NCBI GenBank assembly: GCA_017521465.1
Contig: JAFXCN010000018.1
Location: 1-64,000 of the forward strand
From: Clostridia bacterium
Lineage (GTDB): Bacteria > Bacillota > Clostridia > TANB77 > UBA1234
Reading direction: 5' to 3'
Length of the DNA: 64,000 bases
Part shown: in pieces, positions 40,892-49,721 of the stretch
Position numbering within the stretch: position 1 is the first letter of the stretch
Layout: each line of letters begins with the position of its first letter
Position numbers and translations under genes: made by a program
Notes under the pieces: generated by a model
Databases searched by the model: none
The model's input: only the letters and a program-made list of their open reading frames with translations
What the model was told of the DNA's origin: nothing

Positions 40892-42720
40892 TTTCTAATG
40901 GAATAGGCGGATTTGCGTCATCGACTATAATTGGAGCAAATACTCGTAAATATCATGGATTATTAATTGCTGCTTTACAAGAAGAACAACAGAGGATGTT
41001 TGTATTATCAAAAGTTAATGAATACATTTCTATTAATGGTGTAGAACATACAATATCTTCTAACGAATGTCATGACTATACACAAAAAGGTTATACGTTT
41101 CAAAGAAAATTTGTAAAAGAATATTTACCAGAGTTTTTCTATATAGTTGAAAATGTTGCTGTTTATAAAAAGATTGCTATGGTAAATGGGAAAAATAAAG
41201 TTGTTATTGAATACAATATCGAGAATGATAATGGTTTTAGTGTTGAAATGAAATTAATGCCATTAGTTAATTATAGAAGCTATCATAATACTAGTGATGC
41301 TAGAGAGTATAATCAAAAATATTACGAAGATTTAGTTATAGAATTAGAAAAAGGCTATGTGCTAAAAATACATGTGGATGATAGTAGTTATGAAAAATTA
41401 GATAACGTATTTTATGATGATATGTTTTATAGAGTTGAATACGATAGAGGACTTGATGATACAGAAAGACAAAGTATTCCAGGGATTTTCAAAATAGACA
41501 TACCACCTAGAACTGAAAAGAAAATTGTATTTACAGCAGAAGTTGAAAAAGAAAATGAATTTGTTATTCCTGAAAGAGAAATAGATGAAATAAAACAAGA
41601 AGAAATTAGACTTAAGAAAATTTGTAGAATTGCAGGTGCAAAAGAAGATATACAAAAAGATTTAACTATTGCTGCGGACAGTTTTATAATACAAAAAAAC
41701 GAAAATAAAACGATATTAGCTGGATATCCATGGTTTACAGATTGGGGAAGAGATACATTTATAGCATTTGAAAATATAGTATTAAAAACAAATAGATATG
41801 CAGATGCAAAAGATATATTATTGTATTTTTCGAAATATATTCAAAATGGTTTGGTGCCTAATTTTATAGATGATAATGGAGGACAAGCTTTTAACAGTGT
41901 TGACTCATCACTTTGGTACGTTGAGGCCGTATATAAATATTATAAATACACTAACGATATGCAAACTGTAAAAGATATATATCCTAAGTTAAAAGAAATA
42001 ATATTTGCATACAAGACAGGAACATTAAATAATATAAAAATGGATAATGACGGATTAATTATTGCTGGAGATGAAACAACACAGCTTACGTGGATGGATG
42101 CTAAAGTTGGAGATATTATTCCAACACCAAGATATGGTAAAGCTGTAGATATTAATGCTTTATGGTATAATGCGTTGAAAATCATGGAAGAATTTAGCAA
42201 AGAATTAGATAGTGAATTTGACGAAGAACTATCGAGAAATGTAAAACAATCTTTTAAAAAGTTTTATGCTGATGAAGGATTAATGGACACAATAGAACCA
42301 TTTAATTCTCAAATTAGACCAAATCAACTTTTTGCTATAGGACTTTCGTTTCCTGTGGTTACAGGAGATAAAGCAAAAGAAACCTTAGATTTTGTAACGA
42401 ATAAATTATATACAGATAAAGGACTAAAAACGTTAGATTCAGCAGATAGCAATTATAAGGCGAAATATGAAGGTGATGTATATAGTCGCGACATGAGCTA
42501 TCATCAAGGCACGATTTGGCCGTGGTTACTTTTACTATATACAGAAGCTTATGAAAACATATATAAAAGAAAATTAAGAATAAAACATTTAGAAGAATTT
42601 TTACATGATAGATGTGTTGGCAGTATTTCAGAAATATATGATGCTGAAGAACCACGATTTGCTAAAGGTGCGTTTTCACAAGCATGGAGTGTTGCAGCAA
42701 TTATAAAAATTGTAATGTGA
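40834..42720 (+). CDS. Glycogen debranching enzyme (amylo-alpha-1,6-glucosidase type)
   Basis: 628 residues. N-terminal domain with [27 protein letters not shown] (in pieces); C-terminal (alpha/alpha)6 domain with [19 protein letters not shown] near 295, [25 protein letters not shown] and [10 protein letters not shown] near 555. Matches bacterial/archaeal GDE proteins that remove alpha-1,6 branches. A stop codon 6 bp upstream of ATG 40834 forces this start. No other glycogen genes lie here; ruvC follows after 9 bp. Confidence 0.93.
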   Translation: [628 protein letters not shown]

Positions 42721-42729
42721 GGTTTATAG

Positions 42730-43218
42730 ATGGTAATATTAGGAATTGACCCTGGATATGCAATAACAGGGTACGGAGTAATTGAATATGAAGGTAATCA
42801 TTTTAAACTTTTAGAAGCTGGTGCGGTTGAAACTAAAGCTGGTGTGCCAATGCCACAAAGATTAGCAAAGATATATGATGATGTATCAATGTTAGTTGAT
42901 ACATACCACCCAGATGCAATTGCTATAGAAGAATTGTTTTATCATTCAAATGCAAAAACAGTAATTGGAGTTGCTCAAGGAAGGGGAAATGTACTAACTG
43001 TTGCAGCTAAAAAAGGAATTGATATATATGAATATACACCGTTGCAAGTAAAGCAAGCAGTAGTTGGTTATGGGCGTGCTGATAAAAAACAAGTTCAAAC
43101 AATGGTAAAAACATTAATGAACTTAAAAACCATACCGAAGCTTGATGATACAACTGATGCTATGGCGATAGCAATATGTCATGCACATTCGTGTAGATAT
43201 GCTGAAACAATAAAATGA
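42730..43218 (+). CDS. ruvC: Holliday junction resolvase RuvC
   Basis: 162 residues. Active-site acids in LGIDPGYAITGYG (Asp near 7), IAIEELFYHSNAKT (Glu) and DTTDAMAIAICHAH (Asp). Homodimeric endonuclease that cuts Holliday junctions, working with RuvAB. ruvA and ruvB are not in this window. Only a weak ribosome site (TGAGG) before the ATG; likely co-transcribed with the debranching enzyme gene. Confidence 0.96.
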   Translation: MVILGIDPGYAITGYGVIEYEGNHFKLLEAGAVETKAGVPMPQRLAKIYDDVSMLVDTYHPDAIAIEELFYHSNAKTVIGVAQGRGNVLTVAAKKGIDIYEYTPLQVKQAVVGYGRADKKQVQTMVKTLMNLKTIPKLDDTTDAMAIAICHAHSCRYAETIK

Positions 43219-43228
43219 GGTGTTGTAA

Positions 43229-44176
43229 TTGGAACATTTATATTTGATTACAGGTGATGATGATTACGAAAAAAATAAATTTTTAGAACAAATAAAAAAG
43301 GACTTTGGTGTTTTAACTAAAGGAATTAATTATGTTCAAATTGATAAAGATAATATCTGGACTTTAGAACAAGAACTTTCTACCTATTCTTTTTTGTGTG
43401 AAGATAAATTAATTGTTGTAAAACTTTCTAAAAAAGAATCTTCCACAAATGATGAGCAATCAAATAAAAAAGATTGGTTTAATGAAGATATAGAGGAACA
43501 GATAAGGAACAAACTAGATTTTATTTGGCTTGTATTTTATGAAGAAAGTGGTACAAATACTAAATTAAACAAAATGATATCTGAATGTGGTAAATGTTTA
43601 AATTTCGAAAAAAGCAAACCGCATGAAATGATAAAATGGATAGTTGCTAGAACTAACTCATATGGAGTGTCTATTGATAATTATATTGCAGAATATTTGA
43701 TAGAAATATGTGGAACAGATAAAGTTTTTTTAGATAATGAGATTAATAAATTAGCTAACTGTGTTGGCGAAAATCAAAAAGTAACTAAAGAAATAATTGA
43801 TAAAATGTGTATAAAAACATCAGAGATAATTATATTCGATTTGATTGATTGCATAGGAAGTAAAAATGCAAGGGTAGCGCTTCGATATTTAGATGAACTT
43901 ATAGAAAACAAAGAACCTATTCAAAAGATAATGATAATGGTTTATAAACATTTTAAAATGTTATTGCTAGCAAAAGAAGTTTTAAAAGAAAAGAAAGATG
44001 TAGCTGCGGAGTTAAATGTAAAACCTTATCCAGCAAAAAAATATGCATCACAATGTAGAAATTTTACAAGTGATGAACTCTTGAGAATATTAGAAGAGCT
44101 TGCAGTATTAGATGTTGATTCTAAAAACGGTAAAATGGATTTAAAAGTAGGACTTCAAAAAATAATATGTATGTAA
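43229..44176 (+). CDS. holA: DNA polymerase III delta subunit
   Basis: 315 residues from TTG 43229, the start placing LYLITGDDDYEKNKFLEQI at the N-terminus as in the HolA family; GAGG lies upstream. Divergent AAA+-like domains 1-2 and a helical collar domain at the C-terminus (ILEELAVLDVDSKNGKMD is the family ending). Delta opens the beta clamp in the clamp loader. gpr follows after 40 bp. Confidence 0.92.
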   Translation: MEHLYLITGDDDYEKNKFLEQIKKDFGVLTKGINYVQIDKDNIWTLEQELSTYSFLCEDKLIVVKLSKKESSTNDEQSNKKDWFNEDIEEQIRNKLDFIWLVFYEESGTNTKLNKMISECGKCLNFEKSKPHEMIKWIVARTNSYGVSIDNYIAEYLIEICGTDKVFLDNEINKLANCVGENQKVTKEIIDKMCIKTSEIIIFDLIDCIGSKNARVALRYLDELIENKEPIQKIMIMVYKHFKMLLLAKEVLKEKKDVAAELNVKPYPAKKYASQCRNFTSDELLRILEELAVLDVDSKNGKMDLKVGLQKIICM

Positions 44177-44216
44177 AAAGATGCCTCTGTCAATAATAAT
44201 TGCGGAGGTGTTTTTT

Positions 44217-45146
44217 ATGTATAATATAAGAACAGACTTAGCAATTGAAACAAGAGAAATGTATAGGGCTGCGAAAAAACTAGATGATGAAATACCTGGT
44301 GTAGAAACAAATATTGATAATAGTGAAAAAGACATATTGATAACAAAAGTAAAAATTACATCTGATGTTGCGGCTGAAATGTTAAATAAAGCAAAAGGTG
44401 AATATATTACGATAGAGGCACCGAAATTAAAAAACAATGATGAAGAATTTAATAATAAAATATCAGAAAGATTAGCTACAATTATAAAAGAAATTACAAA
44501 TTTAAAAGCAGAGGAAACGGTTTTAGTAGTCGGATTAGGGAATTGGGATATAACGGCCGACGCGTTAGGTCCTAAAGTAGTATCTCGTATAGACTTAACA
44601 AGACATTTAATTGAATATGTTCCGCAATATGTGAAAGAAGGCACAAGACCTATATGTGCAATTTCGCCAGGAGTGCTTGGTACTACAGGAATAGAAACTG
44701 GTGAAATAATAAAAGGAATTGTAGAAAAGATTTCGCCAGATATTTTAATTGTTATAGATGCATTAGCATCAAGAAAAATGGAGAGAATTAATACAACGAT
44801 TCAAATTTCGAACACAGGAATTGTTCCGGGATCAGGAGTTGGAAATGCTCGAAATGCAATAACCCAAGAAACAATGGGCATACCGGTGATTGCAATAGGA
44901 GTTCCAACAGTTGTTGAAGCTGCTGTAATTGCAAATGATGCGCTTGAATTATTAATTAATAAAATGCAGATGGAAGAAGGGACAAGTGAGGCTTTGCAAA
45001 AACTTAGTGGTGAAGATAATTATCAGGAAATAAAAAGTGCGCTATTACCAAAAGATTATAATTTTATAGTTACACCCAAAGAAATAGATGAATTGATTGA
45101 AAATATGTCTAATGTAATAGCAGAGGGTATAAATCAAGCATTATAA
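44217..45146 (+). CDS. gpr: Germination protease GPR
   Basis: 309 residues from ATG 44217 with GGAGG upstream. NIRTDLAIETREMY at the N-terminus, VVGLGNWDITADALGPKVV near 115, SPGVLGTTGIETGEI near 165, IDALASRKMERINTTIQI and GVGNARNAI. Aspartic-type A25 protease that degrades small acid-soluble spore proteins in germination; made as a zymogen with an N-terminal propeptide. Its presence is strong evidence for endospores. Confidence 0.97.
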   Translation: MYNIRTDLAIETREMYRAAKKLDDEIPGVETNIDNSEKDILITKVKITSDVAAEMLNKAKGEYITIEAPKLKNNDEEFNNKISERLATIIKEITNLKAEETVLVVGLGNWDITADALGPKVVSRIDLTRHLIEYVPQYVKEGTRPICAISPGVLGTTGIETGEIIKGIVEKISPDILIVIDALASRKMERINTTIQISNTGIVPGSGVGNARNAITQETMGIPVIAIGVPTVVEAAVIANDALELLINKMQMEEGTSEALQKLSGEDNYQEIKSALLPKDYNFIVTPKEIDELIENMSNVIAEGINQAL

Positions 45147-45153
45147 AAATTTA

Positions 45154-45182
45154 TTGATATCTTTTTTTGAGTATAATATAAT
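45154..45182 (+). promoter_or_regulatory. Promoter of the gene at 45216
   Basis: TTGATA (45154-45159), 17-bp spacer, perfect TATAAT (45177-45182). Confidence 0.7.
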
Positions 45183-45215
45183 TAATGTGAAAATAAATTA
45201 AAAGGATATCGCGAT

Positions 45216-46046
45216 ATGGAAAATAAAAAAAAGGAAAAAGTAAAAAAGAAAAAAATAAATCAATTTAAAATATTGAGATTTTTATTGATAGCATGTGCTA
45301 TTGCATTTCTTGTTAAGTTTATTCTAGACAAAAATGTTTTTGAAGATATGAAAATCACAAATAGAGTTAATTCATCTTTGCCTTTAAGTGTTACTATACA
45401 AGATGCGGTGTATGTTAAATTATATTCTATAGATAGATATGTTAATTTTCTTCAAACTGAACAATATTCAAAAGCATATAACATGCTTACAAAAGAATAT
45501 AAAGAATTCAAGACATATAATGAATTTTTATATGAAATAGCGGGCATTGATTTTTCTACATTTAAATTAAAAGAAGTTAAACAAATTGCAGAAAGAACTT
45601 ATCTTGCGCCGGTTGAGTATAAAAGAAACGGTGTTTTAGAGGAAGAAGAGTATATAGTATTGGCTAATAACATAAATGACAAAAATATGAAAATATCGTT
45701 AAATAAATTTTTGTATCATTTCCCAGAAAAACAAAAGTTTTCTAAAGATGGCATTAAATATACAATTGAAGAATGTGTGGTTAAGTCAAATGTTATAAAA
45801 TTAACTGTAACGGTAAAAAATGGTAATTTTTTTGAAGAAGTAGAAATAAAAGAGATTGGACTAGGTTTTGACGAAGAATCTAAGAAAATGCAAACAATAG
45901 AAAAAGGTATATTAAAAGCCGGTGAAACACAAACATATGATATTGAAATAGAGTCTAACTATTATATTCCTAAATATTTACAAATCAATAGAAATATAGA
46001 TGGTGAAATCATGAGAACATATTTGTTTGAACTAGATAATAACTAA
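45216..46046 (+). CDS. Membrane-anchored protein, paralogue of the gene at 54732
   Basis: 276 residues: Lys-rich N-terminus, one membrane segment (about 20-40), an NTF2-like or helical segment (YVNFLQTEQYSKAYNMLTKEY near 75-95), and a C-terminal beta domain with KAGETQTYDIEIES and YLQINRNIDGEIMRTYLFEL. The same order and the similar ending YLNISCEIDGKIE are found at 54732. Likely faces the outside. No enzyme motif. Weak ribosome site AAAAGGA. Confidence 0.8.
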   Translation: MENKKKEKVKKKKINQFKILRFLLIACAIAFLVKFILDKNVFEDMKITNRVNSSLPLSVTIQDAVYVKLYSIDRYVNFLQTEQYSKAYNMLTKEYKEFKTYNEFLYEIAGIDFSTFKLKEVKQIAERTYLAPVEYKRNGVLEEEEYIVLANNINDKNMKISLNKFLYHFPEKQKFSKDGIKYTIEECVVKSNVIKLTVTVKNGNFFEEVEIKEIGLGFDEESKKMQTIEKGILKAGETQTYDIEIESNYYIPKYLQINRNIDGEIMRTYLFELDNN

Positions 46047-46063
46047 AAACTCCTAAAAAATAC

Positions 46064-46092
46064 TTGATTTTTGAGCGATTTTGTAATATAAT
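46064..46092 (+). promoter_or_regulatory. Promoter of rpsO
   Basis: TTGATT (46064-46069), 17-bp spacer, perfect TATAAT (46087-46092). The 85-nt leader can pair GTGGGG with CTCCAC around 46108-46133, a possible S15 autoregulation structure, not shown. Confidence 0.75.
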
Positions 46093-46181
46093 CTCATCGA
46101 ACCATGACGTGGGGTGAGGATATTATCTCCACTTATCCTAGGTTATTGGCGATTAGAAAGAAAGTAGGAGGTGTTTTAGTT

Positions 46182-46436
46182 ATGTCAAAACAAGAAATTA
46201 TTGCAAATTTCCAAACTCATGAAGGTGATACAGGTTCTCCAGAAGTTCAAGTAGCTCTACTTACAGAAAGAATCAATCATTTAACAGAACATTTAAAAAC
46301 TCACAAAAAAGATAATCACTCAAGAAGAGGATTATACAAAATGGTTGGACAAAGAAGAGGATTACTTAAATATTTGGAAACAATTGATATCGAAAGATAC
46401 CGTGCGCTAATTGAGAAATTAGGATTAAGAAAATAA
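46182..46436 (+). CDS. rpsO: Ribosomal protein S15
   Basis: 84 residues from ATG 46182 with GTAGGAGG upstream. Signature [19 protein letters not shown] and [19 protein letters not shown]. Binds 16S rRNA central domain early in 30S assembly. Followed by pnp, the classical rpsO-pnp order, though a terminator and an element lie between. Confidence 0.98.
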   Translation: MSKQEIIANFQTHEGDTGSPEVQVALLTERINHLTEHLKTHKKDNHSRRGLYKMVGQRRGLLKYLETIDIERYRALIEKLGLRK

Positions 46437-46440
46437 TTAA

Positions 46441-46469
46441 AAGGGGGTAAAGAATGTCTTTATCCCCTT
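46441..46469 (+). terminator. Hairpin after rpsO, likely terminator
   Basis: Stem AAGGGGGTAAAG/CTTTATCCCCTT (one G-T pair), loop AATGT; followed by AATTATTA, a poor T-run, so read-through into pnp is likely. Confidence 0.7.
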
Positions 46470-46500
46470 AATTATTACATCAAATTTATGTGAGGCTCAC

Positions 46501-46580
46501 AGAATCCGAAGGATTCTTTTTTCCAGGGCGAAAAAACGGTTTCGCCCGCGCAGCGGCGCCCTGGGAAAACGAACTGCGTT
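46501..46580. repeat. Two-hairpin dispersed element, copy B
   Basis: Hairpin 1: AGAATCC-GAA-GGATTCT then TTTTT; hairpin 2: CCAGGGCG (46523-46530) with CGCCCTGG (46557-46564) enclosing CCGC-GCA-GCGG; then GGAAAACGAACTGCGTT. Same plan as 10796-10872 with base-pair-preserving changes. The rest of the 300-bp rpsO-pnp gap holds the hairpin at 46636 and no gene. Confidence 0.88.
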
Positions 46581-46635
46581 TTCTTATGTGTGTATCAATA
46601 TGCAATTCTCATCGAAAACTATCTTGATTCGTAGA

Positions 46636-46676
46636 TGTAATCTGTGTCTATTCATGCAGAACAGATAGAGATTACA
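46636..46676 (+). promoter_or_regulatory. Hairpin in the pnp leader
   Basis: TGTAATCT (46636-46643) pairs with AGATTACA (46669-46676), with CTAT/ATAG inside. In E. coli a leader hairpin makes pnp autoregulated by RNase III and PNPase; a similar role here is only a guess. Confidence 0.5.
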
Positions 46677-46736
46677 GCTACTCAAATAGTTTTTGATGAA
46701 ATATATATAGGGAAATATCCCAGAAGGAGAAAAATT

Positions 46737-48830
46737 ATGGTAAAAACTTATTCAATGGAAGTAGCAGGAAGAACTTTAACATTAGAGACTGGTAGAATGG
46801 CCGGTCTTGCAAATGGCAGTGTATTAGTAAGATATGGAGATACAGTTGTAATTGTAAATGTTACAGCTTCAAAATCTCCTAGAGAAGGAATAGATTTCTT
46901 CCCATTATCAGTAGATTATGAAGAAAGATTATATTCAGTTGGAAGAATTCCAGGAAGCTTTACAAAAAGAGAAGGAAAACCAGCTGATAAAGCAATATTA
47001 GTAGGAAGAGCAATCGATAGACCAATTAGACCATTGTTTCCAAAAGATTTAAGAAATGATGTTTGTGTTAATGCAATGGTTTTATGCGTTGATCCAGATT
47101 GTTCACCAGAAGTAGCAGCTCAAATAGGTACATCTGCAGCGCTTAGTATATCAGACATTCCATTCAATGGACCTACAGCTGCAGTAAGTGTTGGATATGT
47201 TGATGGTGAAATTGTTATAAACCCAACATTAGAACAAAGAGAAAGAAACAAATTAAACTTAACAGTTGCTGGAACAAAAGACAAAGTTTCAATGATTGAA
47301 GCTGGTGCTGACCAAATTCCAGAAGACTTAATGTTACAAGCAATTGAACGCGGACATCAAGAAATTGCTAGAATTGCAGAATTTATCGAAAATATTCAAA
47401 AAGAAATAGGAAAAGAAAAATTCACATACGAATCTGCAGATGTAGATCATGATTTCTATGAAGAATTATCAGCATTTGCTAAAGACAAAATGTACAATGC
47501 TTTACAAGCTGTTGATAAAGAAGAAAGAGAAAGCAATTTAGAAAAATTAAATCAAGAAATTGCAGACTATTTCGTAGAAAAATATGGTGAAGACTTTGAC
47601 GCAAAAGCTATGAAATTAGCAGACGCAATTTATAAATTAGAAAAGAAAACAGTAAGATATATGATTCTTGAAGAACAAAAACGTGTTGATGGAAGAGGAA
47701 TTGACGAAATCAGACCTTTATCAGCAGAAGTTGATATATTACCAAGAACTCATGGTAGTGCATTGTTCTCAAGAGGACAAACTCAAGTATTATCAGTAGT
47801 AACATTAGGTACTGTAGCTGACGAACAAGAATTAGATGGATTAGATGAAGAAACAAGCAAGAGATATATACATCACTATAATTTCCCACCATATAGTGTA
47901 GGAGAAGCAAGACCATCTAGAGGACCAGGAAGAAGAGAAATTGGTCATGGTGCATTAGCTGAAAGAGCATTAGTTCCAGTAATACCATCACAAGATGAAT
48001 TCCCATATACTATAAGAGTTGTTTCAGAAGTATTGTCTTCAAATGGTTCAACTTCGCAAGGAAGTATATGTGGAAGTACATTATCACTTATGGCTGCTGG
48101 TGTTCCAATAAAAGAACCAGTTGCAGGTATTTCAACAGGCCTTGTAACAGATGAAAATGATAGAAATAGATATGTAATGATAACAGATATTCAAGGAATT
48201 GAAGACTTCTTTGGAGATATGGACTTTAAAGTGGCAGGAACAAAAAACGGAATAACAGCAATTCAAGTTGATATTAAGATAGATGGATTAACAATGGATA
48301 TCATTAAACAAGCTTTTGAAAGAACAAAAAATGCAAGAATGTATATATTAGATAATATTATGTTAAAAGCTATTCCAGAAGCTAGAAAAGAAATATCAAA
48401 ATATGCTCCAAAGATTTTAACAATGAGCATTAATCCAGATAAAATTAAAGATGTAATCGGTTCTGGTGGAAAAACAATAAACAAAATTATTGCAGAAACT
48501 GGTGCGAAAATTGATATCGAAGATGATGGAAGAGTATTTATCGCTGCAGAAGATACAGAAGCAGCAGATAGAGCAGTAAAAATGATAAAAGATATAACTA
48601 TGGAACTTGAGTTAGGGCAAACATATACAGGTAAAGTAGTTAGAATAATGAATTTTGGTGCGTTTGTTGAAGTTGTACCAGGAAAAGAAGGAATGATTCA
48701 TATTTCTAAACTTGCTAAAGAAAGAGTAGAAAAAGTAGAAGACGTTGTTAAAGTGGGAGATCCTGTAACAGTCAAAGTAATCGAAATAGATGAGCAAGGC
48801 AGAGTAAATATGATGCGTATCGTTGAATAA
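46737..48830 (+). CDS. pnp: Polyribonucleotide nucleotidyltransferase
   Basis: 697 residues from ATG 46737, AAGGAG upstream. Two RNase PH domains (about 10-215 and 310-545; second with FPPYSVGEARPSRGPGRREI in pieces), a helical linker between, KH domain near 555-610 (VIGSGGKTINKII) and S1 domain near 620-690 (GKVVRIMNFGAFVEV). Degrades RNA from the 3' end with phosphate in the cytoplasm. The S1 tail after the domain is very short. A 40-bp gap precedes the P-loop/Asp23 gene. Confidence 0.98.
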   Translation: MVKTYSMEVAGRTLTLETGRMAGLANGSVLVRYGDTVVIVNVTASKSPREGIDFFPLSVDYEERLYSVGRIPGSFTKREGKPADKAILVGRAIDRPIRPLFPKDLRNDVCVNAMVLCVDPDCSPEVAAQIGTSAALSISDIPFNGPTAAVSVGYVDGEIVINPTLEQRERNKLNLTVAGTKDKVSMIEAGADQIPEDLMLQAIERGHQEIARIAEFIENIQKEIGKEKFTYESADVDHDFYEELSAFAKDKMYNALQAVDKEERESNLEKLNQEIADYFVEKYGEDFDAKAMKLADAIYKLEKKTVRYMILEEQKRVDGRGIDEIRPLSAEVDILPRTHGSALFSRGQTQVLSVVTLGTVADEQELDGLDEETSKRYIHHYNFPPYSVGEARPSRGPGRREIGHGALAERALVPVIPSQDEFPYTIRVVSEVLSSNGSTSQGSICGSTLSLMAAGVPIKEPVAGISTGLVTDENDRNRYVMITDIQGIEDFFGDMDFKVAGTKNGITAIQVDIKIDGLTMDIIKQAFERTKNARMYILDNIMLKAIPEARKEISKYAPKILTMSINPDKIKDVIGSGGKTINKIIAETGAKIDIEDDGRVFIAAEDTEAADRAVKMIKDITMELELGQTYTGKVVRIMNFGAFVEVVPGKEGMIHISKLAKERVEKVEDVVKVGDPVTVKVIEIDEQGRVNMMRIVE

Positions 48831-48870
48831 TCTAAAGGAAAATCTAACTTGTAGAAAGAAAGGAAAATGT

Positions 48871-49692
48871 ATGAAAGTATACGCTTTCGTTGGACCAAGT
48901 GGTACAGGCAAGAGCCATAGAGCTCAAATGGTTGCTAAGCAAAAAGGCACATCTTATATCATAGATGATGCCCTATTTATAAAAGGTAACAAAGTTATAG
49001 CAGGTACTTCAGCAAAAAAAGCCGAGACTAAAATTGAATCAGTTAAAAGAGCTTTATACTCTATGCCGGGCCAAGTGGAAGAAATAAACAAAATAATCGA
49101 AAAGGAAAAACCAAATAGTATATTGATTCTTGGAACTTCGGATGATATGGTCGAAAAAATTGCTAGAAATATAGGACTTCCAGAGATAGAAGAAACTATT
49201 TATATAGAAGATGTATCAACTCCAGAAGAAATTGCTGCAGCTCGTAGTGCTAGGATGGCTGAAGGAAAGCATGTTATTCCGGTTCCAACATTTGAAATAA
49301 AAAAAGAATTTTCAGGTTATTTAGTAGATCCATTACAAATATTTAAATGGAAAGGCAAAGGAACAACACCTTTCATGACAGAGAAATCACTTATACGACC
49401 TACATTTAGTTATCTAGGAAATTATATAATATCCGATAACGTTATAAGAAGTATAGTAGAGTATATTTCTTCCAATATTGAAGGTATATATAAAACTCAA
49501 AGAATAAAAATAGATAATTATTCCAATGGACTATTTATCTATATTGATGTAATATTAGAGTATGGATATAATTTGAAGACAATACTAGAAGATTTGAAAA
49601 ATAAAGCTAAAAAAGAAATTGATAGACTTACAGCAATGAATGTAGTTGATATACAGATTTTAGCTAAAGGACTACATGTAAATGATAAATAA
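48871..49692 (+). CDS. P-loop ATPase fused to an Asp23/Gls24-like domain
   Basis: 273 residues from ATG 48871 (AAAGGA upstream; the frame is open to 48823 inside the pnp end). N-terminal P-loop FVGPSGTGKSHRAQ at 6-19 and SILILGTSDDM near 90. The C-terminal 95 residues, from RPTFSYLGNYIISDNVIRSI to VDIQILAKGLHV, follow the Asp23/Gls24 pattern (a small alpha/beta domain found at the envelope). The P-loop part looks like a kinase/AAA-type fold. Likely links a nucleotide switch to envelope stress or anchoring; function unknown. The giant M23 gene starts 29 bp later. Confidence 0.82.
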   Translation: MKVYAFVGPSGTGKSHRAQMVAKQKGTSYIIDDALFIKGNKVIAGTSAKKAETKIESVKRALYSMPGQVEEINKIIEKEKPNSILILGTSDDMVEKIARNIGLPEIEETIYIEDVSTPEEIAAARSARMAEGKHVIPVPTFEIKKEFSGYLVDPLQIFKWKGKGTTPFMTEKSLIRPTFSYLGNYIISDNVIRSIVEYISSNIEGIYKTQRIKIDNYSNGLFIYIDVILEYGYNLKTILEDLKNKAKKEIDRLTAMNVVDIQILAKGLHVNDK

Positions 49693-49721
49693 TAAATGTA
49701 CTAATGAAGGAAGGTGTTGAG

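Noticed and set aside
41398-41655. Phe/Asn-rich minus-strand frames within housekeeping genes (this one and many similar)
   Set aside because: They are antisense shadows of AT-rich coding sequence, lacking ribosome sites and family resemblance.
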